Source: an uncultured Kiritimatiellota bacterium (GTDB lineage: Bacteria > Verrucomicrobiota > Kiritimatiellia > RFP12 > UBA1067). Taken from it: DNA of 41,862 nucleotides. Of this stretch, positions 16,101-24,045 are shown piece by piece. A program made the translations under genes and the position numbers. The notes under the pieces are model-generated. The model was not told where the DNA came from. It ran no database searches and saw nothing but the letters and a program-made list of their open reading frames with translations. The DNA lies in the NCBI GenBank assembly GCA_934675625.1, contig CAKURH010000020.1, positions 1-41,862 of the forward strand, written 5' to 3'. How positions within the stretch are numbered: the stretch's first letter is position 1; every line of letters begins with the position of its first letter.

Positions 16101-17807
16101 TCAGTCGACGGACTGAAGGCGAAGTTCGACGTGTCGCTCGCCGTAGTCCGAGAGGACGAGCGTAAAGCGCACGTCGTGGGGCTGGGCCCCTTGCGCGCGC
16201 AGCACCTCGACCTGGTCGCCGTGCCCCCACCAGATCGCCCGCAGACCACCGCTCGCCGCCGTGCCGACGGAACAGGACAGGTGCTTGCCCTCCGCGCCGA
16301 GCGGACGAGCCTCCCGCACGAAGGCGCCGCGCAGGCCGAAGACCGGTTCGGGGTTGCCCTCGCCATACGGCTCCAGCCGCGTCAGCGCCTCGGCCAGTTC
16401 AAACGTGACGTCCGACAGGTCGAGCCAGAGGTCGGTCGGCTTCTTGTCGGCAACGGACGGCACGCCGTTGCCGCGCAGGTTCGCACAGTAGGCCGCGAGG
16501 AGTTCGCGGAAACGGTCGACCTGCCCGTCCTTCACGGAGAAGCCGCCGGCCGCCGCGTGGCCGCCGTAGCGCTCCAGCACCTCGTCGCACGCGACGAAGG
16601 CGTCGCGGATGTTCAGCCCCTCCGGCGCGCGCGCGCTCCCGTGCCCGCCCGCGTAGACGCAGACGGGCACCGTCTCGCCCAGCCGCTCCATCACGCGCGC
16701 GGCGACGATGCCGGCGACGCCGGGATGCCCGTCGGGGAGGTCGATGACCTGCGCCGCCGCGCCGGGGACGACCTTCGCGAGCGCGTCGTCCGTCATCTTC
16801 TGCTCGATGGCCTTGCGCTCGGTGTTGTTGAGGTCGATGCGCCGCGCGTACTCGCGCACGCGCTCGCGGTTCGTCTCCAGCACGAGGTCGAGGGCGTCCA
16901 TGCCGCTTGCGAGGCGTCCCGCCGCGTTGATGCGCGGGCCGAGCATGAAGCCGAAGTCGCGCGCCGTCAGGTCGTTGCGCGCGTTCCGCGCGGCGCGGGA
17001 ATGGAGTTCCTGCAGACCGAGCGGCGCGCAGGTGCGGAAGTTCTTCAGCGCCTCGGCGACGAGAATGCGGTTCTGCCCGAGGACGGGCATGATGTCCGTC
17101 ACCGTCGCAAGGCCCGCGAGGATCAGGAGCGGCCCGCAGAGCTTCGGCCCGTCGTAGAGGCCGCGCCGCTTCGCCTCGGAGACGAGCCGGTTCGCGAGGA
17201 AAAACGCGACGCCCGCACCGCAAAGCTCCTGCAGGTGCGCGGGCGCGGCGGCCTTCGGGTCGACGACGACTTCCGCATCCGGCAGGATCATCTCGCCCGG
17301 CGTGCCGTCCGCCGCGCGCGCGTAGGCGGGCAGGTGGTGATCCGTCACGACGACGGACACGCCCTTCGCCTTCAGGTCGGCGACCTGCTGCACGGAGTTG
17401 ATGCCGTTGTCGACCGTCACGACGAGCTCGACCTGGGGGTTCTCCTTCAGGAGCCGCGCGACGGACACGTCGCTCATGCCGTAGCCCTCGGACAGCCGCT
17501 CCGGCAGGAACGGCGCAATCCGCTTCGCCGCGTCGGGCGAGGGGTCGATCGCCGCGTTCAGCGTCGCCAGCGTCTTGACGAGAATCGCCGTCGCGCACAC
17601 GCCGTCGCAGTCGTAGTCGCCGAAGACGACGATGTGCCGCTTCGCGACGAGCGCCGCGAGCAGAACGTCCGCCGCGTCCGCGACGCCGGGAAGCTCCGTC
17701 GGGGCGACGAGGTCGCGCAACGAGGGATTGAGAAACCTCTCCCAGTCCGCGTCATCGATTCCGCGGGCCCGGAGAAGTCTCTTCAGGACTTCGGGAAGGT
17801 CTTCCAC
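16101..17807 (-). CDS. recJ: Single-stranded-DNA exonuclease RecJ
   Basis: 568 residues, usual family length. It degrades single-stranded DNA 5' to 3' in recombination and mismatch repair. DHH-family metal motifs are visible: VFGDYDCDGVCATAILV (motif I), VVTVDNGIN (motif II), VVTDHHLP (DHH motif III) and the DHHA1 region LPDGHPGVAGIVAARVMERLG with GGHAAAGGFS. A C-terminal OB-like region follows. It starts at a GTG 7 bp after the aminotransferase stop; TAAGGGAGCG supplies both stop and ribosome binding site, so translation is coupled. Confidence 0.95.
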   Translation of the reverse strand: MEDLPEVLKRLLRARGIDDADWERFLNPSLRDLVAPTELPGVADAADVLLAALVAKRHIVVFGDYDCDGVCATAILVKTLATLNAAIDPSPDAAKRIAPFLPERLSEGYGMSDVSVARLLKENPQVELVVTVDNGINSVQQVADLKAKGVSVVVTDHHLPAYARAADGTPGEMILPDAEVVVDPKAAAPAHLQELCGAGVAFFLANRLVSEAKRRGLYDGPKLCGPLLILAGLATVTDIMPVLGQNRILVAEALKNFRTCAPLGLQELHSRAARNARNDLTARDFGFMLGPRINAAGRLASGMDALDLVLETNRERVREYARRIDLNNTERKAIEQKMTDDALAKVVPGAAAQVIDLPDGHPGVAGIVAARVMERLGETVPVCVYAGGHGSARAPEGLNIRDAFVACDEVLERYGGHAAAGGFSVKDGQVDRFRELLAAYCANLRGNGVPSVADKKPTDLWLDLSDVTFELAEALTRLEPYGEGNPEPVFGLRGAFVREARPLGAEGKHLSCSVGTAASGGLRAIWWGHGDQVEVLRAQGAQPHDVRFTLVLSDYGERHVELRLQSVD

Positions 17808-17814
17808 CGCTCCC

Positions 17815-18843
17815 TTACTTCACCTCGAAGCACCAGCCGTGCGTGTCCTCGACCGTGCCGTACTGGATGCCCTGAACGCGGTCGTAGAGCTTCTGGAGCG
17901 TCGGGTCGACGACTTCGGGATCGGAGATCTTGATGACCTTGTCGTTGCGCGTGATCTCCCAGACGGGCGTGATCACGACGGCCGTGCCGAGCGCGGCGAC
18001 CGCCTTGAACTTCTTCAGTTCCGTGTAGGGCACGGGACGGCACTCGACCTTGATGCCGAGATCCGTCGCGCACTGCTTGAGGGACATGTTCGTCACGGAC
18101 GGCAGCACCGAGCAGCTGTCGGGCGTCACGTACACGCCGTCCTTCGTGATGCCCGCAAAGTTGGACGTCGCGAACTCCTCGATGTACTTGTGCGACTTCG
18201 CGTCGAGGTAGAGCTCGACCGGCCAGCCCTCGCGCTTCGCCTTCTCGTGCGCGTAGATGCCGGCCGCGTAGTTGCCGCCGACCTTCACGTCGCCCATGCC
18301 GTGCGGCGCGGCGCGGTCCCACTGGTCGAAGATGACGGCGCGCACCGGCTTCAGCCCGCCCTTGTAGTAGGCGCCGACCGGCATGACCATGATCATGAAC
18401 GTGTACTCCTTCGCCGGGGCGACGCCGATCTGCGGGCCCGTGCCGATCAGGAGCGGACGGAGATACATCGACCCGCCCGTCCCGTACGGCGGCACGAACT
18501 CGGCGTTCCGCTTGACGACGGCCTTGCAGGCGTCGAGGAACATCTCCACCGGCACCGGCGGCATGCAGGTGCGCTCGGCCGTGCGGTACATGCGCTTGGC
18601 GTTCTCGTCGGGACGGAAGATGACGATCTTGCCGTCCTTCTGGCGGAAGGCCTTGATGCCCTCGAAGCACTCCTGACCGTAGTGGAGGCAGGCCGCGCCG
18701 ATGTGCATCGTGATCCACGGATCCTTCACGAACGACGGCTTGGACCACTTCCCGTTCTTCCACGTGAAGCGGACGTGACAGTTGACGTCGGAGAACCCGA
18801 ATCCGAGTTCCTCCCACTTGATGCCCTTCTTGGGTGCTTTCAT
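17815..18843 (-). CDS. ilvE: Branched-chain amino acid aminotransferase
   Basis: 342 residues, a fold-type IV PLP aminotransferase that interconverts Leu, Ile and Val with their 2-oxo acids using glutamate/2-oxoglutarate. The PLP lysine is Lys187 in GDVKVGGNYAAG. Other landmarks are HYGQECFEGIKAFR, the arginine-containing YLRPLLIGTG and the loop KYIEEFATSNFAG followed by TPDSCSVLPSVT. Length and motifs fit the bacterial/eukaryotic BCAT type II group. AAAGGAC precedes the ATG. It heads an operon with recJ. Confidence 0.94.
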   Translation of the reverse strand: MKAPKKGIKWEELGFGFSDVNCHVRFTWKNGKWSKPSFVKDPWITMHIGAACLHYGQECFEGIKAFRQKDGKIVIFRPDENAKRMYRTAERTCMPPVPVEMFLDACKAVVKRNAEFVPPYGTGGSMYLRPLLIGTGPQIGVAPAKEYTFMIMVMPVGAYYKGGLKPVRAVIFDQWDRAAPHGMGDVKVGGNYAAGIYAHEKAKREGWPVELYLDAKSHKYIEEFATSNFAGITKDGVYVTPDSCSVLPSVTNMSLKQCATDLGIKVECRPVPYTELKKFKAVAALGTAVVITPVWEITRNDKVIKISDPEVVDPTLQKLYDRVQGIQYGTVEDTHGWCFEVK

Positions 18844-18875
18844 TGTTGGTTTGTCCTTTCTGAAATTCAGCGCGT

Positions 18876-18886
18876 ATTATATCAAA
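18876..18886 (-). promoter_or_regulatory. Extended -10 promoter of ilvE-recJ
   Basis: Leftward TTTGATATAAT, 32 nt before the ilvE ATG, with a normal ribosome binding site between. Confidence 0.65.
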
Positions 18887-18889
18887 TCT

Positions 18890-19043
18890 TCGGCGCATCA
18901 GCGTAGAACGGCCTTCTCGTGCCCCTTCATTGCGGGACAATAATCGTCGCATCGCGGTTTGGCCCGTCGCACGCACGTGTCCTTTCGCTTGCCGACGTGC
19001 GGCGCGCTTCGGGGCAACGGTGCTCCCGCCTCCGGGCGGGCGA
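18890..19043. other. Intergenic stretch with one strong hairpin, no gene seen
   Basis: Between the ilvE promoter and repeat copy 2 I see no coding sequence. CCCGCC-TCCG-GGCGGG at 19025-19040 can form a 6-bp stem, but no T-run follows on either strand, so it is not called a terminator. Confidence 0.4.
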
Positions 19044-19303
19044 CTTGGGCGCCCTGCACGGGAAGGCCTGCATATCCCCCTGCGAAGCAGCCCGAAGGGG
19101 CCGCTAGGCGGGGTGCGCTGAACGCGGAGGAATCGGAGATTGGGAGACGCGGAGGAGCGAGCCTCAGACAGTCAGGACGACATCAATGGGGTTTCATGTT
19201 TCATGAATCACGTAAAGGTCTCCGTGTCTCCGACTCTCCTTCTTCTCCGTGTCCAGCGAAAGCAATCTTGTTCGGTTCAGGCGAACTGTCGGGCCGACGG
19301 GCC
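19044..19303 (-). repeat. Dispersed hairpin repeat, copy 2 (51-bp core at 19068-19118)
   Basis: Inverted relative to copy 1, with a core identical at all 51 positions. Outer blocks also match, up to GGCCCGTCGGCCCG at the right end. Between the two arms it carries about 60 extra bases, including TTTCATGTTTCATGAA, that copy 1 lacks. It lies in the gap between the ilvE promoter and the 3' end of the GntR-LacI regulator gene, about 43 bp beyond that gene's stop. Confidence 0.85.
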
Positions 19304-19346
19304 GGAATGCGGACGACTGTCCCGCACAAGGAGAAACGCATGGTCG

Positions 19347-20462
19347 TCAGCGCGTCGAGTCGCGGATGACGAGCGGCGCGCCCAGCAGGATGCGCCGCGC
19401 CGGCAGCGACGGGTCGCGCATGCGGTCGAGCAGCGTCTGGTAGACCATGCGCGCCAGGTCTTCGCACGGCTGGTGGACGGTCGTCAGCGGCGGTGTCGTG
19501 GAGATCGCGCAGCGAATGTCGTCAAACCCCGCCAGCCGGACGTCCTTCGGCACCGAAAGCCCGAACCTGTCAAGCGTGTTGCGGAACTGCGCGGCCACGT
19601 AGTCCGACTCGCAGATCACCGCGTCCGGACGCGGCCGCCGCCGGAACCAGGGCTCCAGCGCCGCGATGTCCGTCGGCTCGGCGACGATGACGGCGTTCTT
19701 CGGGCGGTTCGCGCCCAGCGCGCTCATCACGCCGTCCAGGCGGTCCCGGATCACGGACGCGCAGTTCGGGCGCATCAGGAAGTGGATGCGCTTCGCGCCG
19801 CGCGCAAGCAGGTGCGCGCCCAGCGCACGCCCGGCCGCGAGGTTGTCGATGCCCACAAAGTCGTGCGGCACGTCGGTCGACTCGACGTCGCGGTCGACGA
19901 GCACGACCGGGATGTCCGCCTCGGCGAACAGCGTCAGGATCTCCCGCGTCACGCGCGCCGGCGTCTTCAGGAACGCCAGCGGCTGGAGCACGACGCCCGC
20001 GACGCCCTGCTCGACGAACAGCCGCGCGACCTTGCAGGCCTCGTGCGCGCGTCGGCTCGGCTGGGGGGACGAGATGTCGCCGAAGACGAACGAATAGCCG
20101 TCCTGCTGCGCGAAGCGCGCAAGCGACTGGCAGATCGGCGCAAAGATCTCGCCGAACGCGAGACTCGGGAAGATGAGCCCCAGCCGCCCCGCCTCCGCGC
20201 AGGCGAGCTTCGTCGCGAACGTCCCGCTGCCGCGCCTGCGGCAGACGAGCCCCTGCTTGCGCAGCTCGTCCATGACGCGCACGCTCGTGATGCGGGAGAT
20301 CCCGTATTTCCGGCACAGGGCCCTTTCCGACGGCAGGGGCACGCCCTGCGGGTAGACGCCGTTCCGCAGTTCCTCGCGGAGGTCGCCGAAGACCTCCTGC
20401 CACTTGACCCGACCGTCGTCTGCCGCCCGCGCGCGGCCCTTCGCCCTCTCCTCTGCCTTCAC
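19347..20462 (-). CDS. AraR-like regulator: GntR winged helix plus LacI-type sugar-binding domain
   Basis: 371 residues. A GntR-type DNA-binding domain at about 18-85 (DLREELRNGVYPQGVPLPSE, then RALCRKYGISRITSVRVMDEL and a wing with RRRGSGTFATK) is joined to a LacI-type periplasmic-binding fold (LGLIFPSLAFGEIFAPI... VLVDRDVE... FVGIDNLAAGRALGAHLL... LAGFDD). This is the AraR architecture, so it probably binds a sugar or sugar phosphate. The start is taken as GTG at 20462, six bases after AGGAGG; an ATG at 20480 overlaps the SDR stop as ATGA and would add six residues. It is coupled to the SDR gene. Confidence 0.9.
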   Translation of the reverse strand: MKAEERAKGRARAADDGRVKWQEVFGDLREELRNGVYPQGVPLPSERALCRKYGISRITSVRVMDELRKQGLVCRRRGSGTFATKLACAEAGRLGLIFPSLAFGEIFAPICQSLARFAQQDGYSFVFGDISSPQPSRRAHEACKVARLFVEQGVAGVVLQPLAFLKTPARVTREILTLFAEADIPVVLVDRDVESTDVPHDFVGIDNLAAGRALGAHLLARGAKRIHFLMRPNCASVIRDRLDGVMSALGANRPKNAVIVAEPTDIAALEPWFRRRPRPDAVICESDYVAAQFRNTLDRFGLSVPKDVRLAGFDDIRCAISTTPPLTTVHQPCEDLARMVYQTLLDRMRDPSLPARRILLGAPLVIRDSTR

Positions 20463-20476
20463 GGAACACCTCCTCG

Positions 20477-21238
20477 TCATTGCGCCAGGTAGCCGCCGTC
20501 CACCGGCAGGTTCACGCCCGTGACGAACGCGGCGGCCTCCGAAAGGAGAAAGCAGATCGGACGCGCCACCTGCTCGGGACGCCCGATGCCGAGCGGCTGG
20601 CGCCGGAGCAGAGCCGCGCGCGACGCCGCGTCGTCCATCCGCCCCGCCCCCGCGTCGAACATCGGCGTCCGGATGTTCGAGGGGCACACCGCGTTGACCC
20701 GGATGCCGCGCGGCGCGAGTTCGGCCGCGAGCGCCCGCACGCTCGCCGAGAGCGCGCCCTTCGCCGCGCAGTAGACCGCGCCGCCGGGCCAGCCGACCAC
20801 GGCGGACACGCTGGAGACGGCCACCGCCGCAAACGCCGGCGCGCGAAACGCGGGGCGCGCCAGCAGCTTCATCAGCTCGACGAACACCAGGCAGTTGACC
20901 CGCATCGCCGCCTCCGCGCGGCGCGCGTCAAAGACCGTGACGGGCTCGATCGGGCTCACGCCCGCAACGTGCGCGAGCCCGTCCAGCGGCGCGGCCTGCG
21001 CCACCAGCTCCGGCAGGAACGCGGAATCCGACAGGTCACCCGGAACGACCAGATGGCCCTCACCCGGACACAGCCGCCGCGTCTCCTCCAAAGCTTCCGC
21101 CCGTCGCGCCGTCAAGACGACCTGCGCGCCCAGTTCCGCCGCCGCAATCGCCGTCGCGCGGCCGATGCCGCTCGACGCCCCCGTCACGAGGATGCGCTTG
21201 CCCGCGAGCGAAAAGGCGTCTGTCGTGCGACATTCCAT
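20477..21238 (-). CDS. Short-chain dehydrogenase/reductase
   Basis: 253 residues, classical SDR. NAD(P)-binding GASSGIG (about 20-26), VPGDLSD, the HVAGV strand in place of NNAG, catalytic Ser in VAVSSVSAVVG, Tyr-x-x-x-Lys in YCAAK, and PSNIRTPM with VNLPVDGGYLAQ at the end. Substrate cannot be predicted; a polyol or sugar acid is plausible given the coupled AraR-like regulator. CAGGGG lies ahead of the ATG, 15 bp after the pseudouridine synthase stop. Confidence 0.9.
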   Translation of the reverse strand: MECRTTDAFSLAGKRILVTGASSGIGRATAIAAAELGAQVVLTARRAEALEETRRLCPGEGHLVVPGDLSDSAFLPELVAQAAPLDGLAHVAGVSPIEPVTVFDARRAEAAMRVNCLVFVELMKLLARPAFRAPAFAAVAVSSVSAVVGWPGGAVYCAAKGALSASVRALAAELAPRGIRVNAVCPSNIRTPMFDAGAGRMDDAASRAALLRRQPLGIGRPEQVARPICFLLSEAAAFVTGVNLPVDGGYLAQ

Positions 21239-21253
21239 CGGCGGCCCCTGACT

Positions 21254-22177
21254 TCACTTGCCCATGCCAAAGAGGCGCAGGGCTGCACGGAAATCCGCCG
21301 GCAGCGGCGCATGGGCCCGAATCTCCGCATGGCGGTCGAGCGGATTCGGCAGCTTCAGCGTCGAGGCGTGCAGCATCTGGCGCGGCACCTGCAAAAGGCG
21401 CATGTCGCGCGCGCGCTTGAGCCCGAACACACGGTCGCCGACAATCGGAAAGCGAATCGACGCGAGATGCCGCCGAATCTGGTTCGTGCGGCCCGTCTCG
21501 ATGCGGACGCGCAGGAACGAGGCATCGTCCGACGCCCCCTCGCGCGTGACGCGCGACATGGCCGGCTCGCCGTCCAGCGGCGTGTCGATGGTCTGGTGCG
21601 CATACGCAAAACGCCCGACGACAATCGCGTGGTACGTCTTCGACACCTTGTGCGTCTTGAAGAGCTCGACCGCCGCAAGGAACGCCGCGTGGCTCTTCGC
21701 GAAGAGCAGGCAGCCCGTCGTGTCGCGGTCGAGGCGGTGGACGGCCTCCAGCGTCGGAATCTTCTCCTGCGTACGCAGGATCGTCTCCGCGCTCTTCGGG
21801 TCGTCGCAACTCACGAGCCCCGCCGGCTTGTCGCAGACGAGGTAGTTGTCGTCCGACCACAGCACGCGGACGTGGCGGCGTGCCGCTGCGGACGGCGCGC
21901 CGTCCGCGACCGTCCGCGCCGTCGTCGCGCCGCCCTGCTTCTGCGCGCCCTTCACGACCGCCGTCGGCACTTCCACGAGGTCGCCCGTCTTGAGCGCGTA
22001 GCGCGCGATCCAGACGCAGGTGCGGTTCACCCAGACGCTGCGCCCGTCGATCATCGCCTTCGCCGCGCGGCGCGAGAGCGCGAACTTCTGCGCGAGGAAG
22101 TCCTGAAGGACTTTCGCGTCCGCCTTGTTGACCGTCAGCGCGGCGATGCCCGCCGCATGTTGGGGTGCACGTCTCAT
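21254..22177 (-). CDS. RluA-family RNA pseudouridine synthase
   Basis: 307 residues from the ATG at 22177. An S4 RNA-binding domain at the N-terminus (LQDFLAQKFALSRRAAKAMI, then GRSVWVNR) is followed by the RluA catalytic domain with the nucleophilic Asp in AVHRLDRDTTGCLLFAKS and the RTNQIRRHLASIRFPIVGD motif. It converts uridine to pseudouridine in rRNA or tRNA; which site (RluC/RluD-like or other) cannot be told. It starts 5 bp after the PAS gene stop, with GAAGAAG between. Confidence 0.92.
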   Translation of the reverse strand: MRRAPQHAAGIAALTVNKADAKVLQDFLAQKFALSRRAAKAMIDGRSVWVNRTCVWIARYALKTGDLVEVPTAVVKGAQKQGGATTARTVADGAPSAAARRHVRVLWSDDNYLVCDKPAGLVSCDDPKSAETILRTQEKIPTLEAVHRLDRDTTGCLLFAKSHAAFLAAVELFKTHKVSKTYHAIVVGRFAYAHQTIDTPLDGEPAMSRVTREGASDDASFLRVRIETGRTNQIRRHLASIRFPIVGDRVFGLKRARDMRLLQVPRQMLHASTLKLPNPLDRHAEIRAHAPLPADFRAALRLFGMGK

Positions 22178-22182
22178 CTTCT

Positions 22183-22896
22183 TCAGACCTTCTGGATGCT
22201 GCCGACGACGCCGACGACGCGGCGGCCGTGGCGGTTCGGCGCGAGGACGATCTCCAGATCCTCCTGGTCGTCCCCGTCGCCCTCGGCGACAATGTCCGTC
22301 ACCGTCTGCTCGCCGGCGAGGGCCTTCTTGAAGTTCTCCGGCAGCGGCGCGTCGCACATGAAGTCCGCAAAGCCGTGCCGCCGCGCCTCCTCGACGTCCG
22401 TCAGGCCGAAAAGCGCGCAGAACGCCGCGTTCGCCTCGACGATCGCCCCGCTCTCCGAACAGGCGAAGAGCGCGACCTGCGCGATTTCGAAGGCGTTCGC
22501 CTTGGTGCGGAACATGTTCATGTACGCGCGGCGCCGCTCGACGTTGCGGATCGTGAAGATGAGGTCGCCGGGGTTCATGAGGTCGATGCACGAGACGGCG
22601 ACCTCGCAGGCGATGCGCGTGCCGTCCTTGGCGACGCCGTTCGCGTCGATGACGACGTGGCGGTCGCCCTCCAGCCCCTTGCGGATGCGCGCGACGACAT
22701 CGGACTTCAGGCCCGGAATGTAAATCGAGATCGGCTCGTCGAGAACCTCGTCGGGCTCGCGGCCGAAATACTCGACCGTGCGCGGGTTGATTTCAAGGAT
22801 ATGCCCGTTCGGGTCGGTAATGACAACAGAGTCGTACATCCCGCCAAGGAATTGGCGGAACAGCGACCGGCGGTCTTTGGGAACGAAAAGTGCCAT
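22183..22896 (-). CDS. Tandem-PAS protein with no output domain
   Basis: 237 residues made of two PAS domains only. The first, about 12-125, has YDSVVITDPNGHILEINPRTVEYFG and GTRIACEVAVSCIDL; the second, about 130-235, has QVALFACSESGAIVEANAAFCALFG. No kinase, GGDEF, HTH or phosphatase domain is attached and no transmembrane helix is seen. It may sense a small ligand or mediate protein contacts in trans. It is first in the operon with the pseudouridine synthase, SDR and AraR-like genes, with its own promoter at 22907-22917. The ATG is 10 nt after TATAAT, so translation is likely leaderless. Confidence 0.85.
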   Translation of the reverse strand: MALFVPKDRRSLFRQFLGGMYDSVVITDPNGHILEINPRTVEYFGREPDEVLDEPISIYIPGLKSDVVARIRKGLEGDRHVVIDANGVAKDGTRIACEVAVSCIDLMNPGDLIFTIRNVERRRAYMNMFRTKANAFEIAQVALFACSESGAIVEANAAFCALFGLTDVEEARRHGFADFMCDAPLPENFKKALAGEQTVTDIVAEGDGDDQEDLEIVLAPNRHGRRVVGVVGSIQKV

Positions 22897-22906
22897 AGTT
22901 CGGCTG

Positions 22907-22917
22907 ATTATACCAAA
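22907..22917 (-). promoter_or_regulatory. Extended -10 promoter of the PAS-led operon
   Basis: Leftward TTTGGTATAAT immediately next to the queA stop codon. It ends 10 nt before the PAS ATG. Confidence 0.7.
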
Positions 22918-24018
22918 TCAGACGATCAACATGCAATCGCCATACGAGAAAAACATGTAGTTCGCCCGCACCGCGAGCGCGTAGGCGCAGAGGACACGCT
23001 CGCGTCCGGCCAGCGCCGAGATCATCATGAGCAGCGTGGACTGCGGCAGGTGGAAGTTCGTCAGCAGGCAGTCGCAGACGCGGAAGCGATAGGGCGGATA
23101 GATGAAGATGTTGGACGCGCCACTGCCCGCGACGACCTTCCCGTCCGGCGTCGCGGCCGCAACCGTCTCCAGCGTGCGCACCGTCGTCGAGCCGACGCAG
23201 AAGACGCGCCCGCCGCGCGCCTTGCAGGCGTTGATCGCCTCCGCCGTCTCGGGCGGCACGGTGAACGCCTCGAAGTCCATCTGGTGGTCTTCGATGTTGT
23301 CCGCCTTGACGGGACGGAACGTGCCCGGCCCAACGTGCAGCGTCACGGCGACGCGCTTCACGCCCTTCGCGTCGAGCGCGGCGAAGATCTCCGGCGTGAA
23401 GTGGAGGCCCGCCGTCGGCGCGGCGACCGACCCGACCTCGCGCGCATAGATCGTCTGGTAGCGTTCGCGGTCTTCCTTCTCCTCTTCCGCCGTGCCTTCG
23501 CGCTTCACGTACGGCGGCACGGGCGTGTGGCCGAATTCGTCGAGGAGATCCATGAGCGGACGCCCGCAGACGAATTCGACCTGCCACATGCCGATGCCGG
23601 ACAGCGGCTTCAGGAGGCGCGCCGTCAGCTCGCGGTTCGGGCCGAAGACGGCCTCTTGCCCCGCGCGGCACTTGCGCCCCGAGCCGATGATGACGTTCCA
23701 GCGAAGGGAATCCCGCGCCGCCGTCATCGAGGGACGCTCGTCGTCCGCATCCATCGGTGCGGCGTTGACCATCAGCAGCTCGACGGCGCCGTGCGTGTCA
23801 GGCCACTCGCCGAGCAGCCGCGCGGGAAAGACCTTCGTGTCGTTGACGACGAGCAGGTCGTTCGCCGTGATGTAGTCGACGATGTCCGCAATGTGACGGT
23901 GCTCCACGACGCCCGTGTCGCGGTGGAGCACCATCATCTTCTCCGTCCCGCGGCGTTCGGCGGGATGCTGCGCAATGAGCCGCTCAGGAAGCGGATACCA
24001 GAATTGACGCGTCTTCAT
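22918..24018 (-). CDS. queA: tRNA ribosyltransferase-isomerase QueA
   Basis: 366 residues. It transfers and isomerises the ribosyl group of S-adenosylmethionine onto 7-aminomethyl-7-deazaguanine in tRNA, making epoxyqueuosine. Family motifs: PERLIAQHPAERRG, LLVVNDTKVFPARLLG, EVGSVAAPTAGLHFTPEI, VAVTLHVGPGTFRPV, VGSTTVRTLE and TNFHLPQSTLLMMISALAG. Length is normal. It starts 27 bp after the beta-galactosidase stop, with GAGGAG in the leader, so it probably shares that transcript. Confidence 0.96.
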   Translation of the reverse strand: MKTRQFWYPLPERLIAQHPAERRGTEKMMVLHRDTGVVEHRHIADIVDYITANDLLVVNDTKVFPARLLGEWPDTHGAVELLMVNAAPMDADDERPSMTAARDSLRWNVIIGSGRKCRAGQEAVFGPNRELTARLLKPLSGIGMWQVEFVCGRPLMDLLDEFGHTPVPPYVKREGTAEEEKEDRERYQTIYAREVGSVAAPTAGLHFTPEIFAALDAKGVKRVAVTLHVGPGTFRPVKADNIEDHQMDFEAFTVPPETAEAINACKARGGRVFCVGSTTVRTLETVAAATPDGKVVAGSGASNIFIYPPYRFRVCDCLLTNFHLPQSTLLMMISALAGRERVLCAYALAVRANYMFFSYGDCMLIV

Positions 24019-24045
24019 GTCGTTTTTCCGAAACTCCTCAAGTCC

